This document shows positions 1-8,600 of a stretch of 48,248 bases of DNA, in pieces; the stretch's first letter is position 1, and each line of letters starts with the position of its first letter. The position numbers were made by a program, and so were the translations under genes. The notes beneath the pieces were generated by a model. The model was not told where the DNA came from and did no database searches. It worked only from the letters and a program-made list of their open reading frames with translations. This DNA comes from Aureococcus anophagefferens (Eukaryota; Sar; Pelagophyceae; Pelagomonadales; Pelagomonadaceae): NCBI RefSeq assembly GCF_000186865.1, contig NW_008705563.1:2150674-2198921 (forward strand). The letters run 5' to 3'.

Positions 1-709
1 CCGAGGCCGCCAAGGCGGCCCCGACGCCCGCGTCGGCCTAGGCGCCTCCGGGCGCCGCGGCACGCCGGCCCGGGGGCCGGCCGCCGCGGAGAACGCCCAG
101 AGCGCCCCCCCCGACGAAGACGACGACCGCGCGACCGCTCGCGAGGCCCAGAAGCCCCACGGGGCCCTCGGCGGGCGGCGCGCACACTTTGACCGCGCCC
201 CATCGACGACACCACGGCCGGCGCCGCCCTTTTTAGCGACCCTTTGCCACAGCTGACGGCGCTAGCCGCGCCGCGCGCGCGGGCCCTCGGGCCCGCGCGC
301 GCCCGCGCCTCTCCACCGCGACCACACCACAACCCTTCATTCCAACAACGGCCAAACGGCCGCCCCTCGACGCCCGTCCCACCACCGACCGGGCAGCCCC
401 AATCGCCAGACGCCGGGCGAGCGCCGCCGCGACGGACGCGCCGCGCGCGCCGCGACGCCCTCTTTTTCCCTTAATCATCCATGTGACCGCGCACCGTCCT
501 CACGCGGGTGGCGACTCCGAACCACTGGGGGGTCGGGACTCGGAGGAGCGCGCCGATGGCAACGATGAAGAAGTGTTGAAGATATGTAAAAAAGGCGTGG
601 AAAACGTCAATGCGCAGCGCGGGCTGCTCGATCGGTTTTGCTCGACACCTCGAACGCGTCGGCCGACGCTCCGGGGACGCGGCGCGCGCTCCGGGAGCCG
701 AGGAACAAC
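1..709. other. Left-edge region without a clear gene
   Basis: The first 41 bases can be read on the plus strand (from position 3) as an Ala/Lys/Pro tail ending in a TAG at 39-41. This may be the last codons of a gene lying to the left, but it is too short to prove. From 42 to 709 I see only very GC-rich sequence with local palindromes (for example around 65-95) and overlapping spurious frames. It presumably includes the promoter and 5' UTR of the LIM gene that starts at 710. Confidence 0.3.
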
Positions 710-2302
710 ATGCCGACGCTCCGGGACGTGCGGCGCGCCCTGGACATGGCCGGCGTGGACCACCGCGGCTACCTGGATTTCAAGCAGCTCGAGGACCTCT
801 TCTTCACGGACGCCGCGGGGACCGTGAGCCCGCGCTTCGTCGGGCGGCCGACGACGAACCTGCCCGGGCGGTGGTGCCGGCCGCTCGTCTACCCCGAGGA
901 CAAGGCCCAGCTCGCGAAGCGGCCCCAGCGGCCCGCGTCGGCGGGCGCGATTAGGAGCCGGCGGCGCCACGTCGTCCGCGAGGACCACTGCCACGCGTGC
1001 CACAAGCTCGTCGGCCCCAAGGACGAGCGCACGTTCGCCAACGGCAAGCTCTACCACGCCGCCTGCTGCGTCTGCGGCACCTGCGGCAAGGGCCTCAGCG
1101 AGTCGTCGGTCCTCGAGAAGGACGGCGCGCTCTGGTGCCGCGAGTGCACGACGGCGGCGACGACCGCGCGCGCGCCGCGGTGCCCGCGGTGCAAGGAGCC
1201 CGTGCTCCGGGGCATCAAGATCTACAAGGTGCCCTACCACCGCGAGTGCGTCCAGTGCGCCATCTGCGACAAGCACCTCGTGCCGCTGGCCGGGAAGCGG
1301 AAGCACGACGACAGGGTGCCCCGGGGCCGGGACGGCCGCTTCTACTGCGAGCGGTGCATGGAGGAGCACTTTGGGGAGCGCTGCACGTCCTGCGGCAACG
1401 CCGTGCTCAAGTTCGACCGGAACCCCTGGACCAACGAGTCGCTCTGCGAGGCCTGCGCGGACCGCGCGCCGTGCGGCTGCTGCCGGAGCCGCTGCTGGGA
1501 CCTCGTCAGGCTCCCCGACGGCCGCAAGCAGTGCGTCAACTGCGACAAGGACGCCGTCCACGACGTCGCCGACGCGCGCGCGTGCCTCGCGAAGGTCGTC
1601 AAGTTCTTCCGGACGACGCAGGGCCTCGGCGCCGCGCTCGACGCGCCCGAGGTCGCGGACGTCGCCGTCGAGCTCGTCGACCGCCAGCGGCTGAAGCGCC
1701 TCGCGGCCAAGGGCGTCCACGGCGCCGCGGAGCAGCCCGTGAGCGTCACGGTGTCGCGGGCCGCGCCGGCGGCCGCGCCCTACCTCAAGACCGCCGAGGC
1801 GCGGCCCGCGCGGACGCTCGTGCTCCTCGCGGGCATGCCGCGGCCGCAGATGTGCGCGGCCATCGCCCACGAGCTCTGCCACGCGTTCCTGGCCCTGGGC
1901 CGCGGCCGCGCGTCCGGCGAGCGGCGCCTGTCGCAGCCGCTCGAGGAGGCCGTCTGCGAGCTCTGGGCCGCCCTCTGGCTCCGGTCCCAGACGTCGGTCC
2001 ACGCGTCCCTGCCGGGCACGCTCCTCGCGAAGATGACGGGCTCCATGGACCCCGTCTACGGCGTCGGCTACCGCGAGGCCGACGCGGCCTTCCAGAGGCT
2101 CGCCGTCGACGGCGCCGCGTCCAAGCTCGCGGAGTACATGCGGCGGCTCCGGCGCGCCAAGGCGCTCCCAGGCAGCTTCCCCCGCGAGGACCCGCGCTCC
2201 AGCGGCCGCCTGACGACGAACGCGGACGCGGCGCCGCGGCGGCCCGACGGCAGGTTCGCCGGCCACGCGCGCGCGCGCCACGCCACGGGCGGCCTCTTTT
2301 AA
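710..2302 (+). CDS. LIM-domain protein with DA1-like metallopeptidase domain
   Basis: About 530 aa. An N-terminal helix-loop-helix stretch (about residues 3-30) resembles a degenerate EF-hand. Residues about 94-150 form a LIM domain (CHAC, then HAACCVCGTC, then CREC). A second follows at about 162-230 (CPRCKE, HRECVQCAIC, FYCERC), and a third Cys-rich region lies near 230-280. The C-terminal half contains HELCHAFL at about residue 387, an HExxH zinc-peptidase motif in the position it takes in DA1-family proteins, followed by an acidic LEEAVCELWAAL segment typical of that family. Plant DA1 proteins are ubiquitin-activated peptidases that limit organ growth; the role in an alga is unknown. I chose ATG 710 because it directly precedes the conserved sequence; the frame is open to an ATG at 638. 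The stop lies 10 nt from that of the convergent gene at 2313. Confidence 0.75.
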   Translation: MPTLRDVRRALDMAGVDHRGYLDFKQLEDLFFTDAAGTVSPRFVGRPTTNLPGRWCRPLVYPEDKAQLAKRPQRPASAGAIRSRRRHVVREDHCHACHKLVGPKDERTFANGKLYHAACCVCGTCGKGLSESSVLEKDGALWCRECTTAATTARAPRCPRCKEPVLRGIKIYKVPYHRECVQCAICDKHLVPLAGKRKHDDRVPRGRDGRFYCERCMEEHFGERCTSCGNAVLKFDRNPWTNESLCEACADRAPCGCCRSRCWDLVRLPDGRKQCVNCDKDAVHDVADARACLAKVVKFFRTTQGLGAALDAPEVADVAVELVDRQRLKRLAAKGVHGAAEQPVSVTVSRAAPAAAPYLKTAEARPARTLVLLAGMPRPQMCAAIAHELCHAFLALGRGRASGERRLSQPLEEAVCELWAALWLRSQTSVHASLPGTLLAKMTGSMDPVYGVGYREADAAFQRLAVDGAASKLAEYMRRLRRAKALPGSFPREDPRSSGRLTTNADAAPRRPDGRFAGHARARHATGGLF

Positions 2303-2312
2303 AGACGCGGCC

Positions 2313-3038
2313 CTAGAGCGCCCCGGCGGAGGCCGACGAGGGGAAGGACGTCGCCGGGCGCGACGGGCTCAGGTTCGGCAGCGACGCGGCGCTCCCGCCG
2401 AACGTCGACTCGAGGCCGTCCAAGGCCGTCGACGGCCGGCTGCCCAGGGACGACAGGGACGCCTTGGACGCGGAGCTGTTCATGCGGCGGCCGCGCTTGC
2501 GCGCCTCGGCGGCCGTGCACGTCGTGCCGTAGCCCGTGGAGAAGCCCCGCGCGGCGCGGAGCGTGCTCGTCGCGATCATTCGAGAAGACCGGTACGTGTC
2601 GCGCCGGTTGTTGGCGCTGAGGTCCTCGCAGGACGTGACGAGCGCCGAGGCGTCCGTCTTCGACTTGGCCAGGATGGCGCGCAGGACCTCCCGCTCCTTG
2701 AGGCGCGCCGCGTAGGACACGACGACCTTGTCGTAGCCCTTGGTGTACTCCTCCAACGTCCGCTCGATGGTGTACAAATCCTCCTTGTCTTTGTTCATAC
2801 TGCTCTGGCACTTGCCGCGCTGGGCGCGCAGGCTGTCCGTCATGGCCTGCGTGTTCTTGATGATGCGCTCCGACATGCGGAAGGCCTCGCCGCCGTCGCT
2901 CTTCTTGTCGCTCTGGCGCTCCATGAGCGTGCGCCGCCGCATGGGCTGGAGCGACGTCTTGTTCGGCGAGCCGCCCATGGCCGACGTGAGGGCGCCGGAC
3001 GGCGCCGACTCCTCGGGCTTCTCCGCCGCGGCGTCCAT
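2313..3038 (-). CDS. Hypothetical Ser-rich, partly helical protein
   Basis: A 241-aa protein that I do not recognise. Residues about 35-140 are charged and predicted helical/coiled-coil (many Lys, Glu, Arg, with few prolines). They contain segments such as MSERIIKNTQAMTDSLRAQR and a Tyr/Lys-rich stretch. The C-terminal third is Ser/Ala/Pro-rich low complexity (SKASLSSLGS, then SPSRPATSFPSS), likely disordered. There is no signal peptide or membrane segment. It is convergent with the LIM gene (10 nt between stops) and divergent from the Tic20-like gene, with about 158 nt between their start codons. The balanced composition of the helical part and the tight spacing support a real gene. Function unknown. 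Confidence 0.6.
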   Translation of the reverse strand: MDAAAEKPEESAPSGALTSAMGGSPNKTSLQPMRRRTLMERQSDKKSDGGEAFRMSERIIKNTQAMTDSLRAQRGKCQSSMNKDKEDLYTIERTLEEYTKGYDKVVVSYAARLKEREVLRAILAKSKTDASALVTSCEDLSANNRRDTYRSSRMIATSTLRAARGFSTGYGTTCTAAEARKRGRRMNSSASKASLSSLGSRPSTALDGLESTFGGSAASLPNLSPSRPATSFPSSASAGAL

Positions 3039-3196
3039 CCGAGACAGCGCGACAGGGTGGGTTTCCTCTCGCGGACGCAGCCCGTAGGATCGTACATCTG
3101 AAACCCACAGCGATGATGAGGTGGATCGGGTAGGACAGTGCTACTATTGTAGGGCCGTAGGGCCGCAGCTCTCGCGGCTCGATCTGAGTGGGCAAC
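3039..3196. promoter_or_regulatory. Probable bidirectional promoter
   Basis: 158 nt separate the start codons of the divergent Ser-rich gene (minus) and Tic20-like gene (plus). The stretch is less GC-rich than the flanking coding DNA. No named promoter motif was identified; the call rests on arrangement only. Confidence 0.4.
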
Positions 3197-4289
3197 ATGG
3201 CCACCTGCCGAGTCAGCAACTCGCTCGGCCGCGCTTCGCGCGCGCTGCTGCTCCTCGCGGCGGCGACCACGGCGCTGGCCCCGCAGCGGTCGCTGCCGGT
3301 GCGCTGCGCGTCGCGGTCGCGGTCGCGCGTCGTCGTCTTCGCCGACGACGACGTCGAGACCCTGCGCGACCAGGCGGCGAAGCTGCGCGCCGAGGTCGAG
3401 GTGCTCCAGGCCGAGGCGGCGAAGGAGCGCGCGGAGGAGCTCAAGCGGAACCCGCCGCCGCCGGAGCCGGAGAAGAAGGCGGAGGCGCCGGAGAAGAAGG
3501 CCGTCGCCGCGCTCGAGACGGACGACGACGCGGGCTTCTCCTTCCCCAACCCCTTCGGCGGCGGCGACGACGCGCAGCCGAAGCGCGCCGTCTCGAGCGA
3601 CGAGGACGTCGCCGCGCTGCTGCGCGTCGCGGCCTGCGCGCCCTACCTCCTGCCGCTGAGCGACGTCATCCCGTTCTCGCAGTACATCGCGAACGACTTC
3701 CCCATCGTGCTCCTGCCGCTGGCGCCCTTCGCGCCCTTCGTGGCGCTGCTCAACGCTGTGTGCAAATCAAACAGTGAGCTGGGACGTCGGGGCCAAACTT
3801 CAGAAATCTCTATCTCGGTCAAATCGAAGTCGATTCGGCTGATTTTTGGACAGATCGATTGCTCTCATCGAGTTCTCGAAGCACAGTGAAAGTGCTTGTG
3901 ACAAAACATTCGAATACGCGAACATTGAAGTCGGGTTGAAGATTTGATTTGCACACAGGCTCAACGTCATCCCCTTCGGGTCCTTCATCGTCTTCCTCGG
4001 CCTCAGCTCCGCGTCGCGGAACCCGGAGCTGCCGCGCTTCGTCCGCTTCTCCATGCAGCAGGCGGTGCTGCTGGACATCGCGCTCATCTTCCCCCAGCTC
4101 TTCCAGCAGCTCTTCGGCGGCCTCAAGGTCCAGTTCCCCCAGGAGCTCGTCGAGCCCTCGGCGTCCTTCGTCTTCCTCTTCATCGCCGTGTCCATCCTCT
4201 ACTCCTGCGGCTCCAACGCGCTCGGCAAGCAGCCGAACCAGATCCCCATCATCTCCAACGCCGCGGAGCAGTCCATCGGGCCCTTCTAA
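3197..4289 (+). CDS. TIC20: Tic20-like plastid inner-envelope translocon protein (2 exons)
   Basis: Exons 3197-3747 and 3959-4289 join to 293 aa. Tic20 proteins are four-helix membrane proteins of the inner plastid envelope that form part of the protein import channel. Residues 1-35 look like a signal peptide ending TTALAP, comparable to the heterokont ASAFAP plastid presequence, with Leu at the presumed cleavage +1 position. A helical Glu/Lys-rich linker follows (about 50-105). The family core then runs from AACAPYLLPLSDVIPFSQYI to NPELPRFVRFSMQQAVLLDI and ends with IPIISNAAEQ, all typical of Tic20. The intron is an introner (see 3756-3958). Removing 3748-3958 restores LLN-VIPFG across the junction. 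ATG 3197 is the first ATG in frame. The stop lies 13 nt from that of the convergent helicase. Confidence 0.85.
3756..3958 (+). mobile_element. Introner element 1 (intron of the Tic20-like gene)
   Basis: A 203-bp element with perfect 13-bp terminal inverted repeats (CTGTGTGCAAATC and its complement). It is flanked by a perfect 8-bp target-site duplication GCTCAACG at 3748-3755 and 3959-3966. The internal core with TTCGGCTGATTTTTGGAC around 3835 is shared with four other elements in the window. Splicing from GC at 3748 (in the duplication) to AG at 3957-3958 (in the element) restores the ancestral frame exactly, giving a phase-2 GC-AG intron of 211 nt. Element and gene are in the same orientation. 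Confidence 0.92.
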
Positions 4290-4302
4290 ATCCGCCATGT
4301 GA

Positions 4303-5490
4303 CTAGTCGAACTTACCGAGCGCGCCGACGTCCTCCGCGGCCTCGAAGGCCACGTCGAGCTGGGACGCCCAGGACCGGATGATCCGCGCGTCGCCGTGGT
4401 CCGCGAGGGACACGGCGAGGCCGCCCTTGCCCGCGCGCGCCGTGCGGCCGGCGACGTGGAGGTACTCGTCGCAGGACCGCGGCCGGCCCACGGAGACGAC
4501 GCACGACACGCCCGGGAGGTCGAGGCCCCGGACGTCGCGCGCCGCGGCGACGGGCACGGCGTCGACGCCGCCCAGCACGGTGGCGAGGTCCGCCGCGGCG
4601 TGGCCCGCCCCCTCGAGGAAGCGGACCGTCCGACCGACGTCGCCGTCCTGCAAGACGACCAACGCGTGCTCGCCGCCGAGCGCGGCGAGCGCGTCCGCGA
4701 GCGCAGTGAGCGCGTCGTCGGACGGCGCCCCCCCGGTGCGCTTGTCCCAGAAGGGCGCGACGACGTGGCGCAGCGGCGCCGGGGCGCTCACGGCGCGGCC
4801 CGTCGTCGGCGCCGTCGCGCGGAGGACCGGGATGGACGGCCGCTTCTCCGCGAAGACGGGCGCCGCGCCGCGGACGATGCCGTCGATCTCGCGCCGCAGG
4901 GGGCGGCCGACGGTCGCCGACGCCGCGACGACCTGCGCCTCCGGGTTCGCTTCCACGAAACGCCGCAGGCACTTGGCCGCCGGCCGCTCGCGCTTCCTCG
5001 CCTTCGTCTCCGCGGACGCGTATTTCCCCGCGGGCCGCAGGAGCGCGTCGGCCTCGTCGAGGACGACGACGTCCGCGTCGTCGACGCGATGCGCGATCAA
5101 TTGCTTCGGCGTCGCGACGACGAAGCGCTCCGCCGCGGCGCCGAGCGACGCGTCCAGCACGCGCCGGATCTGGGCGACGAGCGGCAGGCCCGGAGCGACG
5201 ACGACGACGCGCCGCCCGCCCCGCGCCAGCGGCGCCGCGTAGGCCAACGTCTTGCCCGAGCCCGTCTCCGCGTGGACGACGCCGTCGCCGCCGGCCGCGA
5301 GCGCCCGGAAGCAGGCGGCCTGGATGGGCGTCGGCGCGTCGAGGCCGGCGCCGACGAGCCGCGCCGCGAGCTGCTCGTCGTAGCCGGCGGCGATCCAGTC
5401 CGAGGCGGCGCGCAGGCTACGTGTTGCTTTGGGTGCGGGTGCGGGCGCGAAGGCGCTTGCCGCAGTGAGTAGCAGCGCGAACAACATCAT
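4303..5490 (-). CDS. Plastid-targeted DEAD-box RNA helicase
   Basis: 395 aa from the ATG at 5490. It begins with a hydrophobic signal peptide followed directly by ASAFAP, the canonical heterokont plastid-targeting motif, and an Arg/Ala-rich transit-like stretch. Helicase motifs follow in order: Q-motif GLDAPTPIQ, motif I AETGSGKT, VVVVAPGLPL, DEAD box VVLDEADALL, SAT (AASATVG) and a motif VI variant HVAGRTARAGKGG in place of the usual HRxGRTGR. DEAD-box proteins use ATP to unwind short RNA duplexes; in plastids they assist ribosome biogenesis and RNA processing (family knowledge). At 395 aa it is close to a minimal helicase core without extra domains. The frame is open upstream to 5580, but the signal peptide fixes the start at 5490. 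It is convergent with the Tic20-like gene. Confidence 0.88.
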   Translation of the reverse strand: MMLFALLLTAASAFAPAPAPKATRSLRAASDWIAAGYDEQLAARLVGAGLDAPTPIQAACFRALAAGGDGVVHAETGSGKTLAYAAPLARGGRRVVVVAPGLPLVAQIRRVLDASLGAAAERFVVATPKQLIAHRVDDADVVVLDEADALLRPAGKYASAETKARKRERPAAKCLRRFVEANPEAQVVAASATVGRPLRREIDGIVRGAAPVFAEKRPSIPVLRATAPTTGRAVSAPAPLRHVVAPFWDKRTGGAPSDDALTALADALAALGGEHALVVLQDGDVGRTVRFLEGAGHAAADLATVLGGVDAVPVAAARDVRGLDLPGVSCVVSVGRPRSCDEYLHVAGRTARAGKGGLAVSLADHGDARIIRSWASQLDVAFEAAEDVGALGKFD

Positions 5491-5628
5491 GCGGGCGGCG
5501 CGCTCGGGCTCGCCGACGTGCTCGGCCATGATGGTGGATCGCTCTGCGCCTTCTCGTCCGATGAAAACAACTGCAACCACAAGTTCAATGACGCCTCATT
5601 CAGGCCTTCATTCACGTCGATCCCTATG

Positions 5629-8600
5629 TTACAGCGGCGACGCGGCGGCGTCTTCCCGGTGGCGCCGGTTCTCCCGGGGCTCCTTGATGCCGCTGTCCTT
5701 GAGGACGCGGCGCAGGTCCACGGGCGGCTCCGGGCAGAGGTCGCCGTCGCCGTCGTCGAGCCGGGGCCGCCGGAGCGTCCGCGCGTCGAGGAACTGGGGC
5801 TTGAGGTGCCTGAGCTGGGCCATGGAGACGACGCGCTGGTCGTGGCCCTCCTCGTAGCGGAGCACGAGGAGCGGCTCCCAGTCGCGGGCCGTGCACTGCT
5901 CGACGAGCGTGCCGTCGTCGTCCAGGACGTCGAAGGCGCCGTCGTCGCGGAGCGCGGCGACGACGCCCTCCTGCTTCGGCGGCTTCTTGAGCTTCTTCTT
6001 CTTCGGCCCCTCGGGCGGCGCGTCGTCCTTCGGCGGGTCGATGCGGCGGACCCACGTGCCGACGGCGAGGCGCCGCGTCGCGCGCCACGCGGGCGGCCGC
6101 GTCGCGGCGCGGCAGAGCCCCGGCGGCACGTCGTCCTCGACGCCGCCGTCGTCGTAGGCCAGCGACAGGCGGCCGTCGGCGCCGACGGCGCCGACCGTCG
6201 CGGGCCACGGCGGCGCGGAGCCCCGCCAGTAGCCCTCGACGCGGTCGCCCGCCGCGAAGCGGCCCGCGCGCTCCGCGTCCGACGCGTCCGGCGCGTCGAC
6301 GACCAGCCCCACGACGACGCCGCGCCAGCGCATGGCCCCGCGCGACGCGCGCGCCGACTCGAAGGGCACGCCGACGACGCTCCGCCACGCGTCGCCCGGC
6401 CGCGTGCCTCCGAGCGACCGCCGGGCCGCGTCGTCCGCGGCGCGGCGCGCGTCGTCGGGCGCGGCCAGCGCGTCGCGCGCGGCGTCCACGAGGTCGTCGG
6501 CCGCGGCCTCGAGGTCGTCCAGCCGCGCCTTGCGCTGCGCCCAGCCCGCCCAGAACTCCTTGCCGTAACTCACGAGCAGCGGCTCGCCCGCGGCGATGTT
6601 CCGCGTCGCCACGACGAAGACGCCGACGACGGACGCGGCCACGTTCAGCCCCGGCCGCGCGTCGTCGGCCGTGATCTCCGCGAAGTGGCAGTTGGCCTTG
6701 CGCGCGAGCGCCGCGTCCTCCGCGGCCGCGGCCGCCTCGAGCGCGGGCGCCTTCGCGCTCGCGAGCAGCTCGTGCAGCTCCAGGTCCTCGTGGTCGCCCG
6801 TCAACAGACCGTCGTCGTCGTAGCGCACGCGCCAGAGCGCCGCGCGCGCGCCCGTGCCGTCGACGAAGTCCGACTCGTGCTCGTCGAGCCACGCGACGAC
6901 GGTGCCGTCCGCGTGGCCGAGCGCGGACGCGCCGTCGCTCCCGAAGACCGTGCGCCGCACGCGCTGGCCGATGTGGTCGCTGCCCCAGGACCGCCAGCGG
7001 TGCGCCCGCTCGCCGGGCCGCCGATGGGACCCCTTGCCCGGCGACCGCGCGTCCGGCGACCGCGGCGGCTCCGCGCGCCGCGCGCGGCCCGCGCGCGACG
7101 CGCCCACGACGAGCGCCTCCTTCGCCGACGGCCCCCGCGCGCAGTTGATGAAGGGCGCCGGCGACAGGTCCCCGCAGCCCAGGTAGGGTAATACGGACAG
7201 GGACGCGCCCGCGAATTCGTAGCGGTACATGAGCCAGCGCGCCGCCGCGCGCGGCGCGCGCCGCAACAAATCGCCGAGCTCCGCGTCCGTGACGACGACG
7301 CCCGCGTAGGGCGCCGCGGCGCCCTGGGCGATGTCCGACGCCGCGACGACGCCCCGCTCGCCCGCGAGCATGTCGCCGTCGGCGCCGTCGAGCGTGACGA
7401 CGGCGGATCCGGGCGTCAGCGCGCCGCCGCCCACGCCGCCGCCCAAGCACTCGCAGACCGGGGGTGCGACCGTCTCCATGAGGAGCACGCCGCGGTCGCC
7501 GCAGAGCGCCGCGCGCGCGGCCGCGCCGGGCGGCCGGTAGGGCCGCGGCGCGCGCGACGCGAACGCCGCGTCGCGCTCCTCCTGCTTGGCCCGCTTCCGC
7601 TCGCGCTCCTCCTCCTCGCGCTTCTGCTTCGCGGTGAGCTTCTTCTTCTTCTTCGTGGACGTGTCGCTCGCCGGCGACGACGCGTTCGACGCCGCGTCCG
7701 CGGCGCGCCGCTTCGCGTCGAGGTGCTCGGCCGCCGCGCGCTGCGCGCGCCTGAGCCAGGACCGGTGCGGCTCGGGCACGCGCGTGTCCGGCAAAAGGGC
7801 GAAGCAGGGCGACCCGCGCGCCGCGTCGGCGTCGGCAGCGCCGGGCCCGAAGGTCTCGTCCGCGGACGCCTTGTCCCAGCTTTTCGCGACGTCGTCGACG
7901 GCCCTCTGGAGCCGCCCGCCGTCGTCGCCGAGCGTGGCCGCGGCGGGCGCGTCCGCGTCCGTCGCCGCGCCCGCGAAGCTCGCGACGGCGTGGTCCGCGA
8001 CCTTGGCCGCGACGGCGTGGCGCCGCTCCGGCGGCGGCGGCGCCGCGCCCTTGGCGCGCGCCTCCAAATCGGCGATGACGTCCGCGACGGGCCGGAGCGC
8101 GCGCGCGAGCGCGAAGAGCGCCTTGACGGGCCGCGCGTTCGCGGCCTCGTCCCAGGCCCAGGGCCAGTCGCCCGGCGGCGCGTCGTCCTTCGGCGGCTCG
8201 TCGCCGTCGTCGCGCTTCCGCTTCGCGGGCGTGCCGTGGCCGCCGTCGTCGAAGTCGTCGAGGAGGCCCGCGAGGGGCACGGCGACGTTCCGCAGCGCGT
8301 CGCCGACGCGCGCGACGCGCTTCCGCGCCGCCGCCAGCGCGCGCAGCGGCTCGCGGTCCGCGCCGCGCGGCGACGACGGCGCGGGCGACGGCGGCCGGAG
8401 CCGCCGCCGCGGCGACGCCGGCGGCGACGGCGGCGCCTCGGCCTCGTCCAGGACGGCCGCGAGCGCCTCGGTCCAGGCCCGCGTCGTCTCCACGGGCCGC
8501 GGCGGCAGCGTCGTCGCCGCCGACGGCGCGGGCTCGCGCGCGGGCGCGGGCGCGGCGCGCCGCGGCTTCGCCGGCGGCCGCGGCGCGTCGCCGAGGTGGT

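Noticed and set aside
500..2281. Long minus-strand frame antisense to the LIM gene (593 codons)
   Set aside because: Almost pure Arg/Ala/Glu/Leu composition with no motif. Long antisense frames are expected in such GC-rich DNA, and the plus-strand frame has clear LIM domains.
3760..3889. Read-through of Tic20-like exon 1 into the introner (SEISISVKSKSIRLIF...)
   Set aside because: It would replace the conserved second half of Tic20, which is found intact after the element. Similar FRLIFGR-type read-through peptides at the other loci are also introner translations.
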